A stretch of DNA of 64,000 nt from Anaerolineae bacterium (lineage in GTDB: Bacteria; Chloroflexota; Anaerolineae; Aggregatilineales; Phototrophicaceae), in NCBI GenBank assembly GCA_022822545.1, contig JAJEBE010000054.1:124001-188000 (forward strand), written 5' to 3'. The position numbers and the translations under genes were made by a program. Numbering within the stretch: position 1 is the stretch's first letter; every line of letters starts with the position of its first letter. The notes below the pieces were generated by a model, which worked only from the letters and a program-made list of their open reading frames with translations, searched no databases and was not told where the DNA came from. Positions 1 through 9,447 of the stretch are shown piece after piece.

Positions 1-2123
1 TGCGCCTGCTTCTGCCCTTAGTCGTATTCTTGTTATCGTCGCTTGTGGCGGCGGCGCAAGACGAAATCTGCAATGAACCCGGCAGCCTGTCTCGCGAAAC
101 ATACCTCAGCGCTGCCTCCGGGCGCGAAAGCAGATTCCACATTTATACGCCGCCCTGTTACGCCGCAAGCGCGGAGACTTACCCGTTGCTGACCCTTCTG
201 CACGGCTCCAATGCCGACGATCAACAGTGGGCGCTACTCGGCTTTCTCCATTCGCTCGAAGCGGCGATAACAGACGGAGCCGCCACTCCGATGATCGTAT
301 TGATGCCCTATGGCGGCGCCTCCGCCAACGACAATCAGTTTGGCGCGAACAGCTACGACAATACGCTCCTTGACCTGCTGACGCAGGTGTCTGCGCGTTA
401 TCGCACCAACGGCGACCAAGCCATCGGCGGCATCTCACGCGGCGGCTTCTGGGCTTATCATCTCGGGTTGCGCTTCGCCGATATGTTTGTGGCGGTCGGC
501 GGCCATAGTCCCTTCTTCGATGATGACCATGTGCCGGCAGAATATAATCCCTTGAACCTCGCGGAAACTTTGGAGCCAGACACGCATCTCAGGCTGTGGC
601 TCGATCGCGGCACGCGGGACTACGCCGCTCCCGGCGTAGACAAACTGCATGTGACGCTCCGTGAGCGGGAAGTGCCACACCAATTCGTCGTCTACCGCGA
701 CGGCGATCACAGCGGCGCGAGTTGGTCCCAAAATATAGGTGATTACATCGCCTTCTATTCGGACGCGTTTTCTCGGCTGCCCGGCCCGCGCGCTGCGGAA
801 TCGCAAAGGCGGCAAGACGCGCTGGAGTTGTGGTTGCCGGTCGCCGGTTTCGGGTCGCTGCTGCTTTCCATTGATTCGTCTGACCTGGATTCGCTCCTCG
901 CCGGCAACTACGATAGCCGGCTCATCCTCACTGATTCAGCAGCCGGGCGACTGGGTCAACACGGATTCGTCTTTCATGAAGGGACCCGCATTGTCCCATC
1001 CGACCGGCTTTTCTTCGAACTTTGGCGGGACAAGCAGAGTTTCACGCTATTGCCATTTGAAGAACTGCGCTTGCGTCTTCGTCCCCTCTGGCTCAATGAT
1101 AAACCCATCGTCGATCAACTCGAACGCTATCCGCTGGTCTTCGCGGGCGCCTTTTCCAACTTCAGCCGCGACAAACTGACGCGCATTACGCTTTCAGGCA
1201 CGACGGCGCTGGCGCGGCACACCTTACCCGCCATTGACGCAATCGGCGTAGAACAGGCGGCGAGCGGCATAAGCGAATATGTGCAATTGGCGGATTTCTT
1301 CCAGATCACCAACGAGGCCTCTATCGTTCCCGCCTGTCCCGACGCCGGCATAGGTTTGGCTGGCCGCGATTACAGCATGTGTATGAAACTTGAGCATGCG
1401 CGGCTATTCGATCTGTTAGACGTCGATATTGTCGACCTCACCGGCAACCACATTAACGATTTTCGATTTGAGCCGCTCATACAAACGCTCGATCAGTTTG
1501 AGCAACGGGGCATCGCCTTGGTTGGCGGCGGCGGCAGCCTTGAAGAAGCGCGCAAACCATTGATACTGGACCACAATGGATCGCGTATCGGTTGGCTGGC
1601 CTGTAATTGGATCGGGCCCGCATTTGCCATCGCCAGCGACGATCCCGACTCATCTTATGGAATCCGCCCGGGCGCCGCTTCTTGTGATCCAAACTGGTTG
1701 CATGAAGCGCTCGCTCTGCTGGCTGCCGAGGTAGATCTGGTATTGCTGACGGTGCAATATCGCGAGTATGAGACCTACGAACCCGAGCCGGGGCAGGTGA
1801 CTGACTTCAAGACCTTTGCCGAATGGGGCGCCGATGTTGTGATCGGCACCGCCGAACACAAACCGATGACCTTTGAATTCTATCCGACCCAGCGTGGCGA
1901 AACCGCCTTCATCCACTACGGCCTGGGCAACCTCTTCTTTGATCAACTCGGCTGGGGCAATCAGCGCTTTTTCCTCGATACCTTGTATATCTACGACGGC
2001 GTTTTGCTCGCCGTCGAAGTTTACCCTGGGATCATCGAAGACCGCGCCCGTCCGCGCCTGCTCACCGGGGCTGATCGCTTCAACTTTTTGCATTACATGT
2101 TCATCCAAAGAAACGGCTTTTGA
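1..2123 (+). CDS. Secreted esterase fused to CapA-type (PGA_cap) domain, 5' end one base outside window
   Basis: The frame is open from base 1, and the first two bases (TG) fit an ATG whose A lies just outside the window. The product would then start MRLLLPLVVFLLSSLVAAAQ, a good Sec signal peptide, so the first in-window start (TTG at 30) is probably wrong. Numbering from that ATG, residues about 25-260 are an alpha/beta-hydrolase of the esterase-D type: oxyanion-region HGSNADD, nucleophile elbow GISRGG (Ser146) and a C-terminal GDHSG histidine (His237). Residues about 390-640 are a CapA-like domain with SGTTALAR, LTGNHIND, GGGGSLEEARKP and HYGLGNLFFDQ. The usual GD metal motif at the start of CapA domains reads GT here, as I recall for many Chloroflexota CapA proteins. 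The likely role is extracytoplasmic hydrolysis or processing of a surface polymer; the substrate is unknown. The call is firm for the two domains and weak for function. Confidence 0.82.
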   Translation, partial: RLLLPLVVFLLSSLVAAAQDEICNEPGSLSRETYLSAASGRESRFHIYTPPCYAASAETYPLLTLLHGSNADDQQWALLGFLHSLEAAITDGAATPMIVLMPYGGASANDNQFGANSYDNTLLDLLTQVSARYRTNGDQAIGGISRGGFWAYHLGLRFADMFVAVGGHSPFFDDDHVPAEYNPLNLAETLEPDTHLRLWLDRGTRDYAAPGVDKLHVTLREREVPHQFVVYRDGDHSGASWSQNIGDYIAFYSDAFSRLPGPRAAESQRRQDALELWLPVAGFGSLLLSIDSSDLDSLLAGNYDSRLILTDSAAGRLGQHGFVFHEGTRIVPSDRLFFELWRDKQSFTLLPFEELRLRLRPLWLNDKPIVDQLERYPLVFAGAFSNFSRDKLTRITLSGTTALARHTLPAIDAIGVEQAASGISEYVQLADFFQITNEASIVPACPDAGIGLAGRDYSMCMKLEHARLFDLLDVDIVDLTGNHINDFRFEPLIQTLDQFEQRGIALVGGGGSLEEARKPLILDHNGSRIGWLACNWIGPAFAIASDDPDSSYGIRPGAASCDPNWLHEALALLAAEVDLVLLTVQYREYETYEPEPGQVTDFKTFAEWGADVVIGTAEHKPMTFEFYPTQRGETAFIHYGLGNLFFDQLGWGNQRFFLDTLYIYDGVLLAVEVYPGIIEDRARPRLLTGADRFNFLHYMFIQRNGF

Positions 2124-2253
2124 CGAAATTTTTCGCCGGGCAAGTCAATTGCGCGGATTCTGATGAATTTCATACGGGCACGCTGCAAAATATATCGTCA
2201 GAGGCAAATCGTTCTGCGCCCAACGTCACTAGGCGAGGCATATTTTCCTAAGC

Positions 2254-2259
2254 TATAAT
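2254..2259 (+). promoter_or_regulatory. Candidate -10 element upstream of the Clp ATPase gene
   Basis: A perfect TATAAT lies 49 bp before the ATG at 2308. No convincing -35 hexamer sits 16-18 bp upstream, so this is only a candidate. The rest of the 2124-2307 gap shows no gene. Confidence 0.4.
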
Positions 2260-2307
2260 GGCGATATTCCTCACGCCTTCAAGATCTACAGAGGAAACAG
2301 ACCGCAT

Positions 2308-4527
2308 ATGTCTACCTTGAATCCAGATCTGATTTCCAAGGATATGGACGCCGTCCTGAACGACGCCGTGCCGATGCTGGACCAGTTTCGCAAGTCTTCA
2401 ATAATGCCGGAGATGGTTCTCCTCGCCATGCTCCAGCGAGAGAATACCGCCGCTCATCGAATGCTGAAGATGTTCGAATCCACTCGAGGCGTGGATCTGG
2501 ACCGGCTGGAACGGCAAGTCAAAGCGGCTATTCAATCACGCCGCGATCCGGACGGCAGCCTGGACTTCGTCGCCATCGGCAACAAGAAGGTCTCCCTCAG
2601 CCGGCAATCCATCATCCTGCTTGATGACGGCTTGACCATCGCCAATTCGATGAACGAGCAAAAGATTGATACCGATCACGCCCTGGCCATTCTGGCGGAA
2701 ACCTCCGTGAGCACTGGCGGCGTCCTGCGGCAATTCGGCATTACACCGAAGTCAATAAAAGACGCCTACAGCGACGCCAGCAAAATCACCCCGGCTCGTG
2801 AAGACAGCACCACTGTCGACTATGTCAAGCGAGCGAAACGCGGTCTTCTGCGCGCTGTGCATTTCCGAGAAGATCTGCTGCGCAATATGATTAACGTGCT
2901 AACCCAATCGGTGAACCGCCATATCATTCTCGTGGGACCTGACGGCGTTGGCAAGCGCACCCTGGCATACAGCCTGGCGTTGCTGATGGCGGAAGACAAA
3001 GGACCTGCCGGCTTGTCCAATCTGGTGCAAATCAGCGAGACCGCCTTGCTCGATGGCGATCAGGAGGCCTTTCGCGCTGGCATGAGCGCGGCGCGGCGCG
3101 GCATCCTTTTCCTGCCCCTGGTTCATCGTTTCTTCGGCGGTCCTATCAAAGCCGACTTCAACAAAGCGACTTCGCTGGTGCAGAAAGCCTTCCTGAGCGA
3201 CGATCCCGTGGTCATATGCACGACGACCCTGCAAGAATTCGAAGCGCGAATCCAAAGCGTCAGCGCCATTATGGAAAACAGCCAGGTCATCCGCGTCGAT
3301 GAACCATCATTGGACGAAACCGTGCAAATCCTCGAGACCATCGCGCCCCATCTGGAAGGGGACTATGAAATCGCCGTCGACCACGATGCGCTGAAGATGA
3401 CGGCGCGCATGGCGCAGCGCTACTTGACCATCAATCCCCTTCCGCAAAGCGCCGAGCAGCTCTTGCACCGAACCGCCGCAATGGTCAATATGGGCAAGCA
3501 GGCGCATCTGGCCTTCAAGCCGGAGAACAACGACGCCTGCCTGGATGTTGAGGATGTAACCCTCGTAACCAGCCAGATGACTGGCATACCCGTAACCAAA
3601 CTCGGCGCGGACGAGCGACTTCGTTACGCTAATATGGTCGAGCATCTGCGCGAGCGCTTGATCGGCCAGGAAGAAGCGGTGCAACTCGTCAGCCGCGCCA
3701 TAAAGACCGCCCGCGTCGGCTTGAAAGATCCCAGGCGTCCTATCGGCACATTTCTCTTCCTGGGTCCCACCGGCATCGGCAAGACGGAACTGGCGCGTGT
3801 ATTGGCGGATTTCATGTTCGGCAGCGAAGAAACCCTCTTTCCGCTGGATATGAGCGAATACAAAGACGAAAGCAGCATCAACCGGCTTATCGGCTCCGCT
3901 GTCGGCTACGTCGGAAGCGACGAGGGCGGCCAACTGACCGAGCGCATTCGCCAGCAGCCATACACTATCGTCCTGCTCGACGAAATAGAAAAGGCGCATC
4001 CGCGCATCATGGACGTGCTCCTGCAAGTGATGGAGGAAGGCCGCCTGACCGACGGCCGCGGCAACATCGCTCGCTTCAGCGAGGCGGTTGTCATCATGAC
4101 GAGCAACATCGGCTCCGAGCATCTCATGGTGCGGCAGATCACCGACGAACTGCGCGAAAAAATCATGGACCAAGTGCTGGACTTCCTGCGGCCGGAATTT
4201 GTTAATCGCCTTGACGAGGTGATCCTCTTCAACGCTTTGAGCGATGAAGACTTCGTACTGATCCTCGATCTCTTGATTGAAAAGGAAAACAAGCTGGCCA
4301 AAGAACGCGGTTTGAAGCTGACCTTCACCGATGGTGCCAGGAAATGGTTGCTCGCCCAAAACGACGAGCCGGAATATGGCGCGCGTCCCTTGCGGCGAAT
4401 CTTGCGGCGCAACCTCCGCGAACCCTTGGCCGATTTTCTGCTGCGCCACAACCCTGACGAGGGCACCGAAGTGCGCATCAGCTCGAGCCGCAAACGTGCC
4501 GGCGGGCTGGAATTCTCCTTCAAGTAA
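2308..4527 (+). CDS. Clp/Hsp100 AAA+ ATPase, ClpA/ClpC-like, degenerate first ATPase domain
   Basis: A 739-aa two-domain Hsp100 protein. An N-terminal Clp repeat domain (about 1-140) is followed by NBD1 (about 190-400), NBD2 (about 455-650) and a D2-small domain. NBD2 is intact: Walker A GPTGIGKT at 486-493, Walker B LLDEIEKAHP near 556, sensor TSNIGS and arginine region NRLDEVILF. NBD1 keeps a Walker A-like GPDGVGKRT (210-218), but its Walker B reads ILFLPLVH near 266, with no Asp-Glu pair, so hydrolysis there is unlikely. No M-domain coiled coil is visible between the NBDs. The loop after TSNIGS is short and lacks the [LIV]GF tripeptide that docks ClpP, so it may act as a disaggregase or adaptor rather than in a ClpP protease. 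The ATG is preceded at a distance by AGAGGAAA. The phosphomannomutase gene follows after 49 bp. Confidence 0.85.
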   Translation: MSTLNPDLISKDMDAVLNDAVPMLDQFRKSSIMPEMVLLAMLQRENTAAHRMLKMFESTRGVDLDRLERQVKAAIQSRRDPDGSLDFVAIGNKKVSLSRQSIILLDDGLTIANSMNEQKIDTDHALAILAETSVSTGGVLRQFGITPKSIKDAYSDASKITPAREDSTTVDYVKRAKRGLLRAVHFREDLLRNMINVLTQSVNRHIILVGPDGVGKRTLAYSLALLMAEDKGPAGLSNLVQISETALLDGDQEAFRAGMSAARRGILFLPLVHRFFGGPIKADFNKATSLVQKAFLSDDPVVICTTTLQEFEARIQSVSAIMENSQVIRVDEPSLDETVQILETIAPHLEGDYEIAVDHDALKMTARMAQRYLTINPLPQSAEQLLHRTAAMVNMGKQAHLAFKPENNDACLDVEDVTLVTSQMTGIPVTKLGADERLRYANMVEHLRERLIGQEEAVQLVSRAIKTARVGLKDPRRPIGTFLFLGPTGIGKTELARVLADFMFGSEETLFPLDMSEYKDESSINRLIGSAVGYVGSDEGGQLTERIRQQPYTIVLLDEIEKAHPRIMDVLLQVMEEGRLTDGRGNIARFSEAVVIMTSNIGSEHLMVRQITDELREKIMDQVLDFLRPEFVNRLDEVILFNALSDEDFVLILDLLIEKENKLAKERGLKLTFTDGARKWLLAQNDEPEYGARPLRRILRRNLREPLADFLLRHNPDEGTEVRISSSRKRAGGLEFSFK

Positions 4528-4576
4528 GTGCTGTGACAGCGTAGCCAGGAACCCACCCAAATCTGAAGAGGAGTCC

Positions 4577-5995
4577 ATGACAACACTCGATCCTTCAATC
4601 TTTAGAAAATACGATATTCGCGGCAGGGCCGCGGGCGATGCGCCACAACTAATCCCTGAGGTGGCTCGACTCGTCGGCAGGGCGCTCGGCACCTACCTGC
4701 CGCGCCAATTCAATTCGGAACGCGTCTTTGTAGGCTCCGACAATCGCATCACTTCAGGCCCATTGAAGGCGGCGCTTATTCAAGGCTTGGCGTCTACCGG
4801 TATCCCCGTCACCGATATCGGCGAGGTTTTGACGCCAACCGTCTATTACGCATCGGCTTCTTTCGTCGGAAATGGCGCCGGGGTCATGATCACAGGCAGC
4901 CACCTCGATACCCGCTATAACGGAATCAAAATGGCTTTCGGCAAGCTCGCCTTGGCCGGGCAGCAAATCCAGGACCTGCTCGCGCTTATCAATGCGGAAT
5001 CCTTCGCTACCGGCACAGCCGCTGTTGATCAAGATTTCGACATGATTCACAAGCACATGGCGGCGATTCAAAGCAAGGTGTCTATAGCCAAGCCGATGAA
5101 AGTTGTACTTGATGCCGGCAACGGACTCTCCGGCGCCTATGTTCCGCCGGTTCTGAAAGCCCTCGGCCTCGATGTCGAATGCTTGTACTGTGAACCGGAT
5201 GGGACCTTTCCCAACCACCTGCCCAATCCCGAAGACCCGGAAATGACCCGCGACCTGGAAGCCAAAGTCCTGGAACTGGGCGCGGACCTGGGCCTGGCGT
5301 TTGATGGCGATAGCGATCGCTGTGGCTTCATTGACAACCGCGGACATCATATCGCCGCCGACCGTCTGCTGGCCCTGCTGGCGCGCGACCTGCTCGGCCG
5401 CCATCCCGGCACGCCCATCGTCTTTGATGTCAAGGCGTCGCAAGCTTTGCCGGACGAGATCAAGCGTTATGGCGGCGAGCCGGTCATGTGGAAATCCGGC
5501 CACAGCTTGATGAAGCAAAAGATGAACGAGATCGGCTCGCTGTTGGGTGGAGAAGTGAGCGGACATCTCTTCATCGGCGAGGATTATTACGGCTTCGATG
5601 ACGCCCCGCTGGTTGCGCTGAAAACCCTTGAGATCATCAGCAATTCAGACCGCACCATTGCAGAAATCTTTGACGATATCCCGAAGCTGGTCGCCACGCC
5701 GGAGATAGTCTTGTCGGCTCCCGACGAGCTGAAGTTCCGCATGATCGAAGAGATGACGAAGAGCCTTCAAGACCAGTACCAAGTGGTCACGGTTGATGGC
5801 GCGCGAGTTGTCTTTGATCACGGCTGGGGGCTCGTGCGCGCGAGCAATACGCAACCGGCCGTGACGCTGCGCTTTGAAGCCTATACGCGCGAGAAAATCT
5901 CGCAATACATGGCGGTCTTCGCCGCGCAATTGGACAACTATCCGCAAATCGATCAAGACAACTTCCAGGCGCAAGTCAAAGCCTTTAGCAACTGA
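4577..5995 (+). CDS. manB: Phosphomannomutase/phosphoglucomutase
   Basis: A 472-aa alpha-D-phosphohexomutase interconverting hexose-6-phosphate and hexose-1-phosphate, which supplies GDP-mannose or UDP-glucose precursors. All four domain signatures are present: phosphoserine loop ITGSHLDTRYNG with Ser108, magnesium loop DGDSDR (243-248), sugar-specificity loop GEVSGH, and phosphate loop RASNTQP near the C terminus. Length and spacing match the bacterial AlgC/ManB group. The frame is open further upstream into the Clp gene, but the ATG at 4577 has a good Shine-Dalgarno (GAAGAGGAG) and starts the conserved DPSIFRKYDIRG segment. It probably feeds the glycosyltransferase cluster at 38819-58787, although that link is inferred. 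Confidence 0.93.
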   Translation: MTTLDPSIFRKYDIRGRAAGDAPQLIPEVARLVGRALGTYLPRQFNSERVFVGSDNRITSGPLKAALIQGLASTGIPVTDIGEVLTPTVYYASASFVGNGAGVMITGSHLDTRYNGIKMAFGKLALAGQQIQDLLALINAESFATGTAAVDQDFDMIHKHMAAIQSKVSIAKPMKVVLDAGNGLSGAYVPPVLKALGLDVECLYCEPDGTFPNHLPNPEDPEMTRDLEAKVLELGADLGLAFDGDSDRCGFIDNRGHHIAADRLLALLARDLLGRHPGTPIVFDVKASQALPDEIKRYGGEPVMWKSGHSLMKQKMNEIGSLLGGEVSGHLFIGEDYYGFDDAPLVALKTLEIISNSDRTIAEIFDDIPKLVATPEIVLSAPDELKFRMIEEMTKSLQDQYQVVTVDGARVVFDHGWGLVRASNTQPAVTLRFEAYTREKISQYMAVFAAQLDNYPQIDQDNFQAQVKAFSN

Positions 5996-6043
5996 TCGTT
6001 AGACCAGGCCGAATCCAGCATTAATAATTCGGCCTCGACCGCT

Positions 6044-6745
6044 ATGCGCGATCATTTCAGACAGATTTACCGCCACCAAGCCGACATGTACGAGCGTCTG
6101 GTCGCGCGTGAAGATCAGCACGGCAATCTATTTGAAGCCCTGATTGACATTGTGCCTCTTCACGGCTTGGACGTGGTCGAATTTGGCGCCGGTACCGGTC
6201 GCCTCACACGACTGCTTTCGCTGATGGCCCGTCGTGTCAGCGCCTTTGATATTGAACCGGCTATGTTGGCGGAGGCGAGTTTGATGCTGCCGACGACCGG
6301 CATGTCCAACTGGTCCCTGGCCATCGGCGATAATGCCAGAATGCCGGCGGCGTCGAATTCCGCTGACCTCGTTATAGAAGGCTGGAGCTTCGCCCACATC
6401 ATGGAATGGCATCCGCAGCAATGGCGAGAACGCGCCGACGCCATGCTTGCCGAGATGCGCCGCATCCTCAAGCCGGGCGGTATGGCGCTGCTGATCGAAA
6501 CCTTGGGCACAGGCCGGCGCCAACCACAAGCCCCGACGCCGGAACTGGCGACGCTCTATCATTACTGGGAGTCAAGCTGCGGTTTCAACATGCGCTGGAT
6601 ACGCACGGACTTCCAATTTGCCTCGCGCTCGGAAGCCGATGAACTGACGCGATTCTTCTTTGGCGATGCGCTGGCGGATGAATTTCTGGCGCCCAGGAGT
6701 GTCATCTTGCCCGAGTGCACCGGCATCTGGTGGCGGCGCTTCTGA
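6044..6745 (+). CDS. Class I SAM-dependent methyltransferase
   Basis: A 233-aa protein with a Rossmann-type methyltransferase core. Motif I is VVEFGAGTGRLTRLL near residues 44-58, an acidic motif II follows (VSAFDIEPAML), and a motif IV/post-I stretch contains SADLVIEGWSFAH. The C-terminal part has EMRRILKPGGMALLIETLG, the usual beta-strand 5 region of Methyltransf_11 proteins. The substrate cannot be told from sequence. It starts 48 bp after the phosphomannomutase gene in the same direction and may be co-transcribed. No membrane segment or signal peptide is seen, so it is cytoplasmic. Confidence 0.85.
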   Translation: MRDHFRQIYRHQADMYERLVAREDQHGNLFEALIDIVPLHGLDVVEFGAGTGRLTRLLSLMARRVSAFDIEPAMLAEASLMLPTTGMSNWSLAIGDNARMPAASNSADLVIEGWSFAHIMEWHPQQWRERADAMLAEMRRILKPGGMALLIETLGTGRRQPQAPTPELATLYHYWESSCGFNMRWIRTDFQFASRSEADELTRFFFGDALADEFLAPRSVILPECTGIWWRRF

Positions 6746-6771
6746 TGGCCGTATTGATACCGCAGCCGCCC

Positions 6772-7035
6772 TCAAAATGGCGCCGGCGGCGATATGCCCT
6801 GCGCCAAGTAGTTGAAGGCGCTCAGCAACAACAGGACGGCGACGCCGAACAGCGCAAGCAAGATTCCGTACATGATTTGTCGCCGATCCCAGGCGCGCGT
6901 TCGCTGTGGAGGTCCCTTTTCCTGACTGCGCCTAAGTTTTCGCTGCCAACTGCGATCCCGGTCGATAATCAGAATAATGCCCCACACGATGAAGGGGAAG
7001 CCAAACGCCGCGCCAAAGCAAAGAGCCGCGATCAA
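6772..7035 (-). CDS. Small two-helix membrane protein, unknown
   Basis: An 87-aa protein with two hydrophobic helices: the first at about 3-24 (CFGAAFGFPFIVWGIILII), the second at about 56-76. They are separated by a strongly basic linker (WQRKLRRSQEK..RTRAWDRR), a hairpin topology with the charged loop inside the cell. The amphipathic pattern and TM content support this strand over the overlapping plus-strand frame, which is proline- and arginine-rich and has no such structure. It converges with the methyltransferase gene. I do not recognise a family. Confidence 0.6.
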   Translation of the reverse strand: MIAALCFGAAFGFPFIVWGIILIIDRDRSWQRKLRRSQEKGPPQRTRAWDRRQIMYGILLALFGVAVLLLLSAFNYLAQGISPPAPF

Positions 7036-7215
7036 CGTTAATCCCTGCCGCCTTCGATTATTGGACCTTGCCTAACCCGAATATCCTTTTAATTGTCGCT
7101 TTGAATACCCGTCTGCGCCAGATGCGGTACTATTGAAAGATGCCCGAATTCAATTATCATGTCTCGTATACGCTCGCGTATATCCTTGGCGAGATTGGCC
7201 GCGAGAGGCTGCCCG

Positions 7216-7890
7216 ATGACAAGTTTCAAACGCAAGGGCGACATGCCCGGCATTGAATTCCAAGTGGACCAGGAACACTCCGGTGTTCGTATTGTCGGCT
7301 GTCTCACATTTCTTATCAGCGCTGTCGCCGGCTATTTGATCATCAATACCTTCGTTCCCAACGGCGGCTTGCTCACCATTGGCGCGGCGCTGGCGATTGC
7401 GGTCGCCTTGACCTATGCCGCTGATTACCTGGGCAAGACTTACTGGCCCAGCAACCGCGCGATCCAGTTCCTGGACGATATGATACTGCTGGTCAAGGGT
7501 GAGCAAATTCAGGGGGAGATCGACGCCGGTCAAAATGTCAATCTGCTCCAGTGGCACTTCGAGGCGAAGCGCCATCCTCGCGTGCCGAAAGGCTGGTATG
7601 TCGTGGCGAACGCCCTGGAACAAGATGGCGAATACATCGTCAGCTACAGTATCGCCTCTCCTTCTGATTTCGAAGCCTTGCCGCTGTCCCGACTTTCGCA
7701 GAAATACCAGCGAAAGAAGGGCAAGAAGGACGATTCACGGGATCTGCGCGAAGCCGGCGGCCAACGCCGGATCGCTCAAGCGGAGTTTCATCGCGGCGAG
7801 CTTGGGGCGGAAATGTCCCTCGAAGATTACCACGCTTATCTCGATTATTTGGCGGACACATATACGTCTTGGATGCCAAAAGAAAAGTAA
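7216..7890 (+). CDS. Hypothetical protein with two N-terminal membrane helices
   Basis: A 224-aa protein of unknown function. Two hydrophobic helices lie at about 25-45 (IVGCLTFLISAVAGYLIIN) and 50-70 (GGLLTIGAALAIAVALTYAA). A soluble region of about 150 aa follows, with a basic stretch (KYQRKKGKKDDSRD) and a C-terminal EDYHAYLDYLADTYTSW helix. The frame is also open from an ATG at 7159, but the ATG at 7216 is preceded by GAGAGG at a suitable distance and drops an arginine-rich leader that looks non-native. Its 3' end overlaps the next gene by 22 bp in another frame, which suggests translational coupling. Confidence 0.65.
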   Translation: MTSFKRKGDMPGIEFQVDQEHSGVRIVGCLTFLISAVAGYLIINTFVPNGGLLTIGAALAIAVALTYAADYLGKTYWPSNRAIQFLDDMILLVKGEQIQGEIDAGQNVNLLQWHFEAKRHPRVPKGWYVVANALEQDGEYIVSYSIASPSDFEALPLSRLSQKYQRKKGKKDDSRDLREAGGQRRIAQAEFHRGELGAEMSLEDYHAYLDYLADTYTSWMPKEK

Positions 7891-9410
7891 CTGCGTTCGC
7901 GCGAATCTGTTTCTGCGCCGCGACGCTCCTGCTCGGGCTGTCGCCGTTGCGCGCGCAGGATTCGCGCCTGAGGTTGGGCGACATTATTGAAGCCAGCCTC
8001 GCCCCCGGCGAGACTCATCATTATACCTTTGTCGCGCTCGAATTGACCCTGCTGTCTATTCGCGTCTCAGCTTTGAGCGATACGCTGGATCCGCGCTTCG
8101 AGCTATTCGATCGCGAAAACCGTCTCATCGTTGCCAATGACGACTACGGCTATCCTGCCACTCGAGACGCGGCGGTACAGGCGCTCGTCCTCAACCGCAG
8201 CTCCACTTATACCATCTCGATCAGCGGGCACGGCGGCAGCGGCGGCGACTACCGTCTGCACCTGTTGCCGGGTTTCGATATGCTGGCGCTGCGCGATTCG
8301 ACCATGGACAAAGCGCAATGGCAGGTCGCCTTCAGCGACACCTCGCTGGATATTTCCGAATCCAGTTTGTATGCCGTAGAACTCGAGGGTTTCGCTCGCA
8401 CCGCTGTCGTGCTGGGCCAACACTTGCCCCAGGAGCAAGATGTCTATCTGGAAGCTGACTTCCACGCGGTAACGTCGATCGTCGACTGGAAAGTGGGCTT
8501 GGTGTTCCGCTATCGGTCACGGGAAGATTACCATCGTGTTTTGCTCAGCAAGACCGGATTCTGGCGCGTGGAGCGAGTCGAAGATGGCGAGATTGTTCCG
8601 GTGAGAAATTGGACGACCCATCCCGCGATTGTCCCCGGCGAGCCCGATTTCCGCCTCGGCGTTTTGGCGAGCGGCCAGCACATTGATGTGGTTTACAACG
8701 GCCAGGTGGTTGGCTCCGCGGCGAGCGAGGCGGCTCCGCAGCCCGGCGGCCTCGGCATCGTCATGCGCACAGACGAAAGGTCCGGCGGTCTCATGTCCTT
8801 TGCCGTCCGCGAGATCGCCCTCACTTTGCCGACGCGTGTCAGCGGCGAGATTCTCTTCCCGCAGCGCATACTCGAGCGGCAGGATTACCTGATGGCGCAT
8901 GACCTGGCGCGGAAGCAGTTGGCGCCGGCGGGTCACAGCGTCAGTTTTGTGCAGCGAGAGAGTTCGGTGCGCCATGTGCGGCTCGGCGTCACACGGATTT
9001 CCATCGCGTCCGACCGCCAATACGAACAGTTTGCGCTGGGCGCTTCCTTGACGTTTGCCGCGCCGGGAGCTGGCAACGGCGGCTGCGGACTGTTCTTCCA
9101 TTACAACGATGACAGCCACTACACGCTTGCCTATATGACGAGTGACGGCGACTTCGGTGTTTCGCGGCGCAGCGGCGCTGGCTTTGAGCCGGGCATCTAT
9201 GGCAAGCGCCCGCCGCCCGCTGGCCCGGACCATTATTTGCTTGTCATCGTCACGGATGATTTCATTCATTACTATCTGGATGAAGAACATGTCGGCTCCA
9301 TGCTGTCGCAACCGAGGGTGGGCAGCATCGGCATCGCCGTGGTGAATTATGAGGCGGCGGAGAGTTTCTGCCAATTCGAAGATCTCTGGCTGCAAAGCTT
9401 CGACAATTGA
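7869..9410 (+). CDS. Secreted multidomain protein with PPC-like and concanavalin-type beta-sandwich regions
   Basis: A 513-aa exported protein. A signal peptide (about 1-30, FCAATLLLGLSPLRAQ) is followed by a region (35-135) with the pattern of bacterial pre-peptidase C-terminal domains: LAPGETHHYTFVA, DPRFELFDRENRLIVANDD and STYTISISG. Two similar beta-rich segments follow at about 150-320 and 350-510. They carry motifs such as GLVFRYRSREDYHRVLL and GLFFHYNDDSHYTLAYM, which resemble DUF1080/LamG-like carbohydrate-binding folds. There is no visible catalytic motif or membrane anchor. It probably acts as a binding or surface protein. The bidirectional terminator at 9448-9472 closes this unit. 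Confidence 0.7.
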   Translation: MDAKRKVTAFARICFCAATLLLGLSPLRAQDSRLRLGDIIEASLAPGETHHYTFVALELTLLSIRVSALSDTLDPRFELFDRENRLIVANDDYGYPATRDAAVQALVLNRSSTYTISISGHGGSGGDYRLHLLPGFDMLALRDSTMDKAQWQVAFSDTSLDISESSLYAVELEGFARTAVVLGQHLPQEQDVYLEADFHAVTSIVDWKVGLVFRYRSREDYHRVLLSKTGFWRVERVEDGEIVPVRNWTTHPAIVPGEPDFRLGVLASGQHIDVVYNGQVVGSAASEAAPQPGGLGIVMRTDERSGGLMSFAVREIALTLPTRVSGEILFPQRILERQDYLMAHDLARKQLAPAGHSVSFVQRESSVRHVRLGVTRISIASDRQYEQFALGASLTFAAPGAGNGGCGLFFHYNDDSHYTLAYMTSDGDFGVSRRSGAGFEPGIYGKRPPPAGPDHYLLVIVTDDFIHYYLDEEHVGSMLSQPRVGSIGIAVVNYEAAESFCQFEDLWLQSFDN

Positions 9411-9447
9411 CGACATAGGGCATCCGTCCGCCAGGAAAACAAACATG

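Noticed and set aside
3307..4692. A 461-aa open frame on the minus strand, antisense to the Clp gene
   Set aside because: It lies wholly opposite an intact AAA+ gene. The composition is typical of a shadow frame in high-GC DNA, and no family motif is visible.
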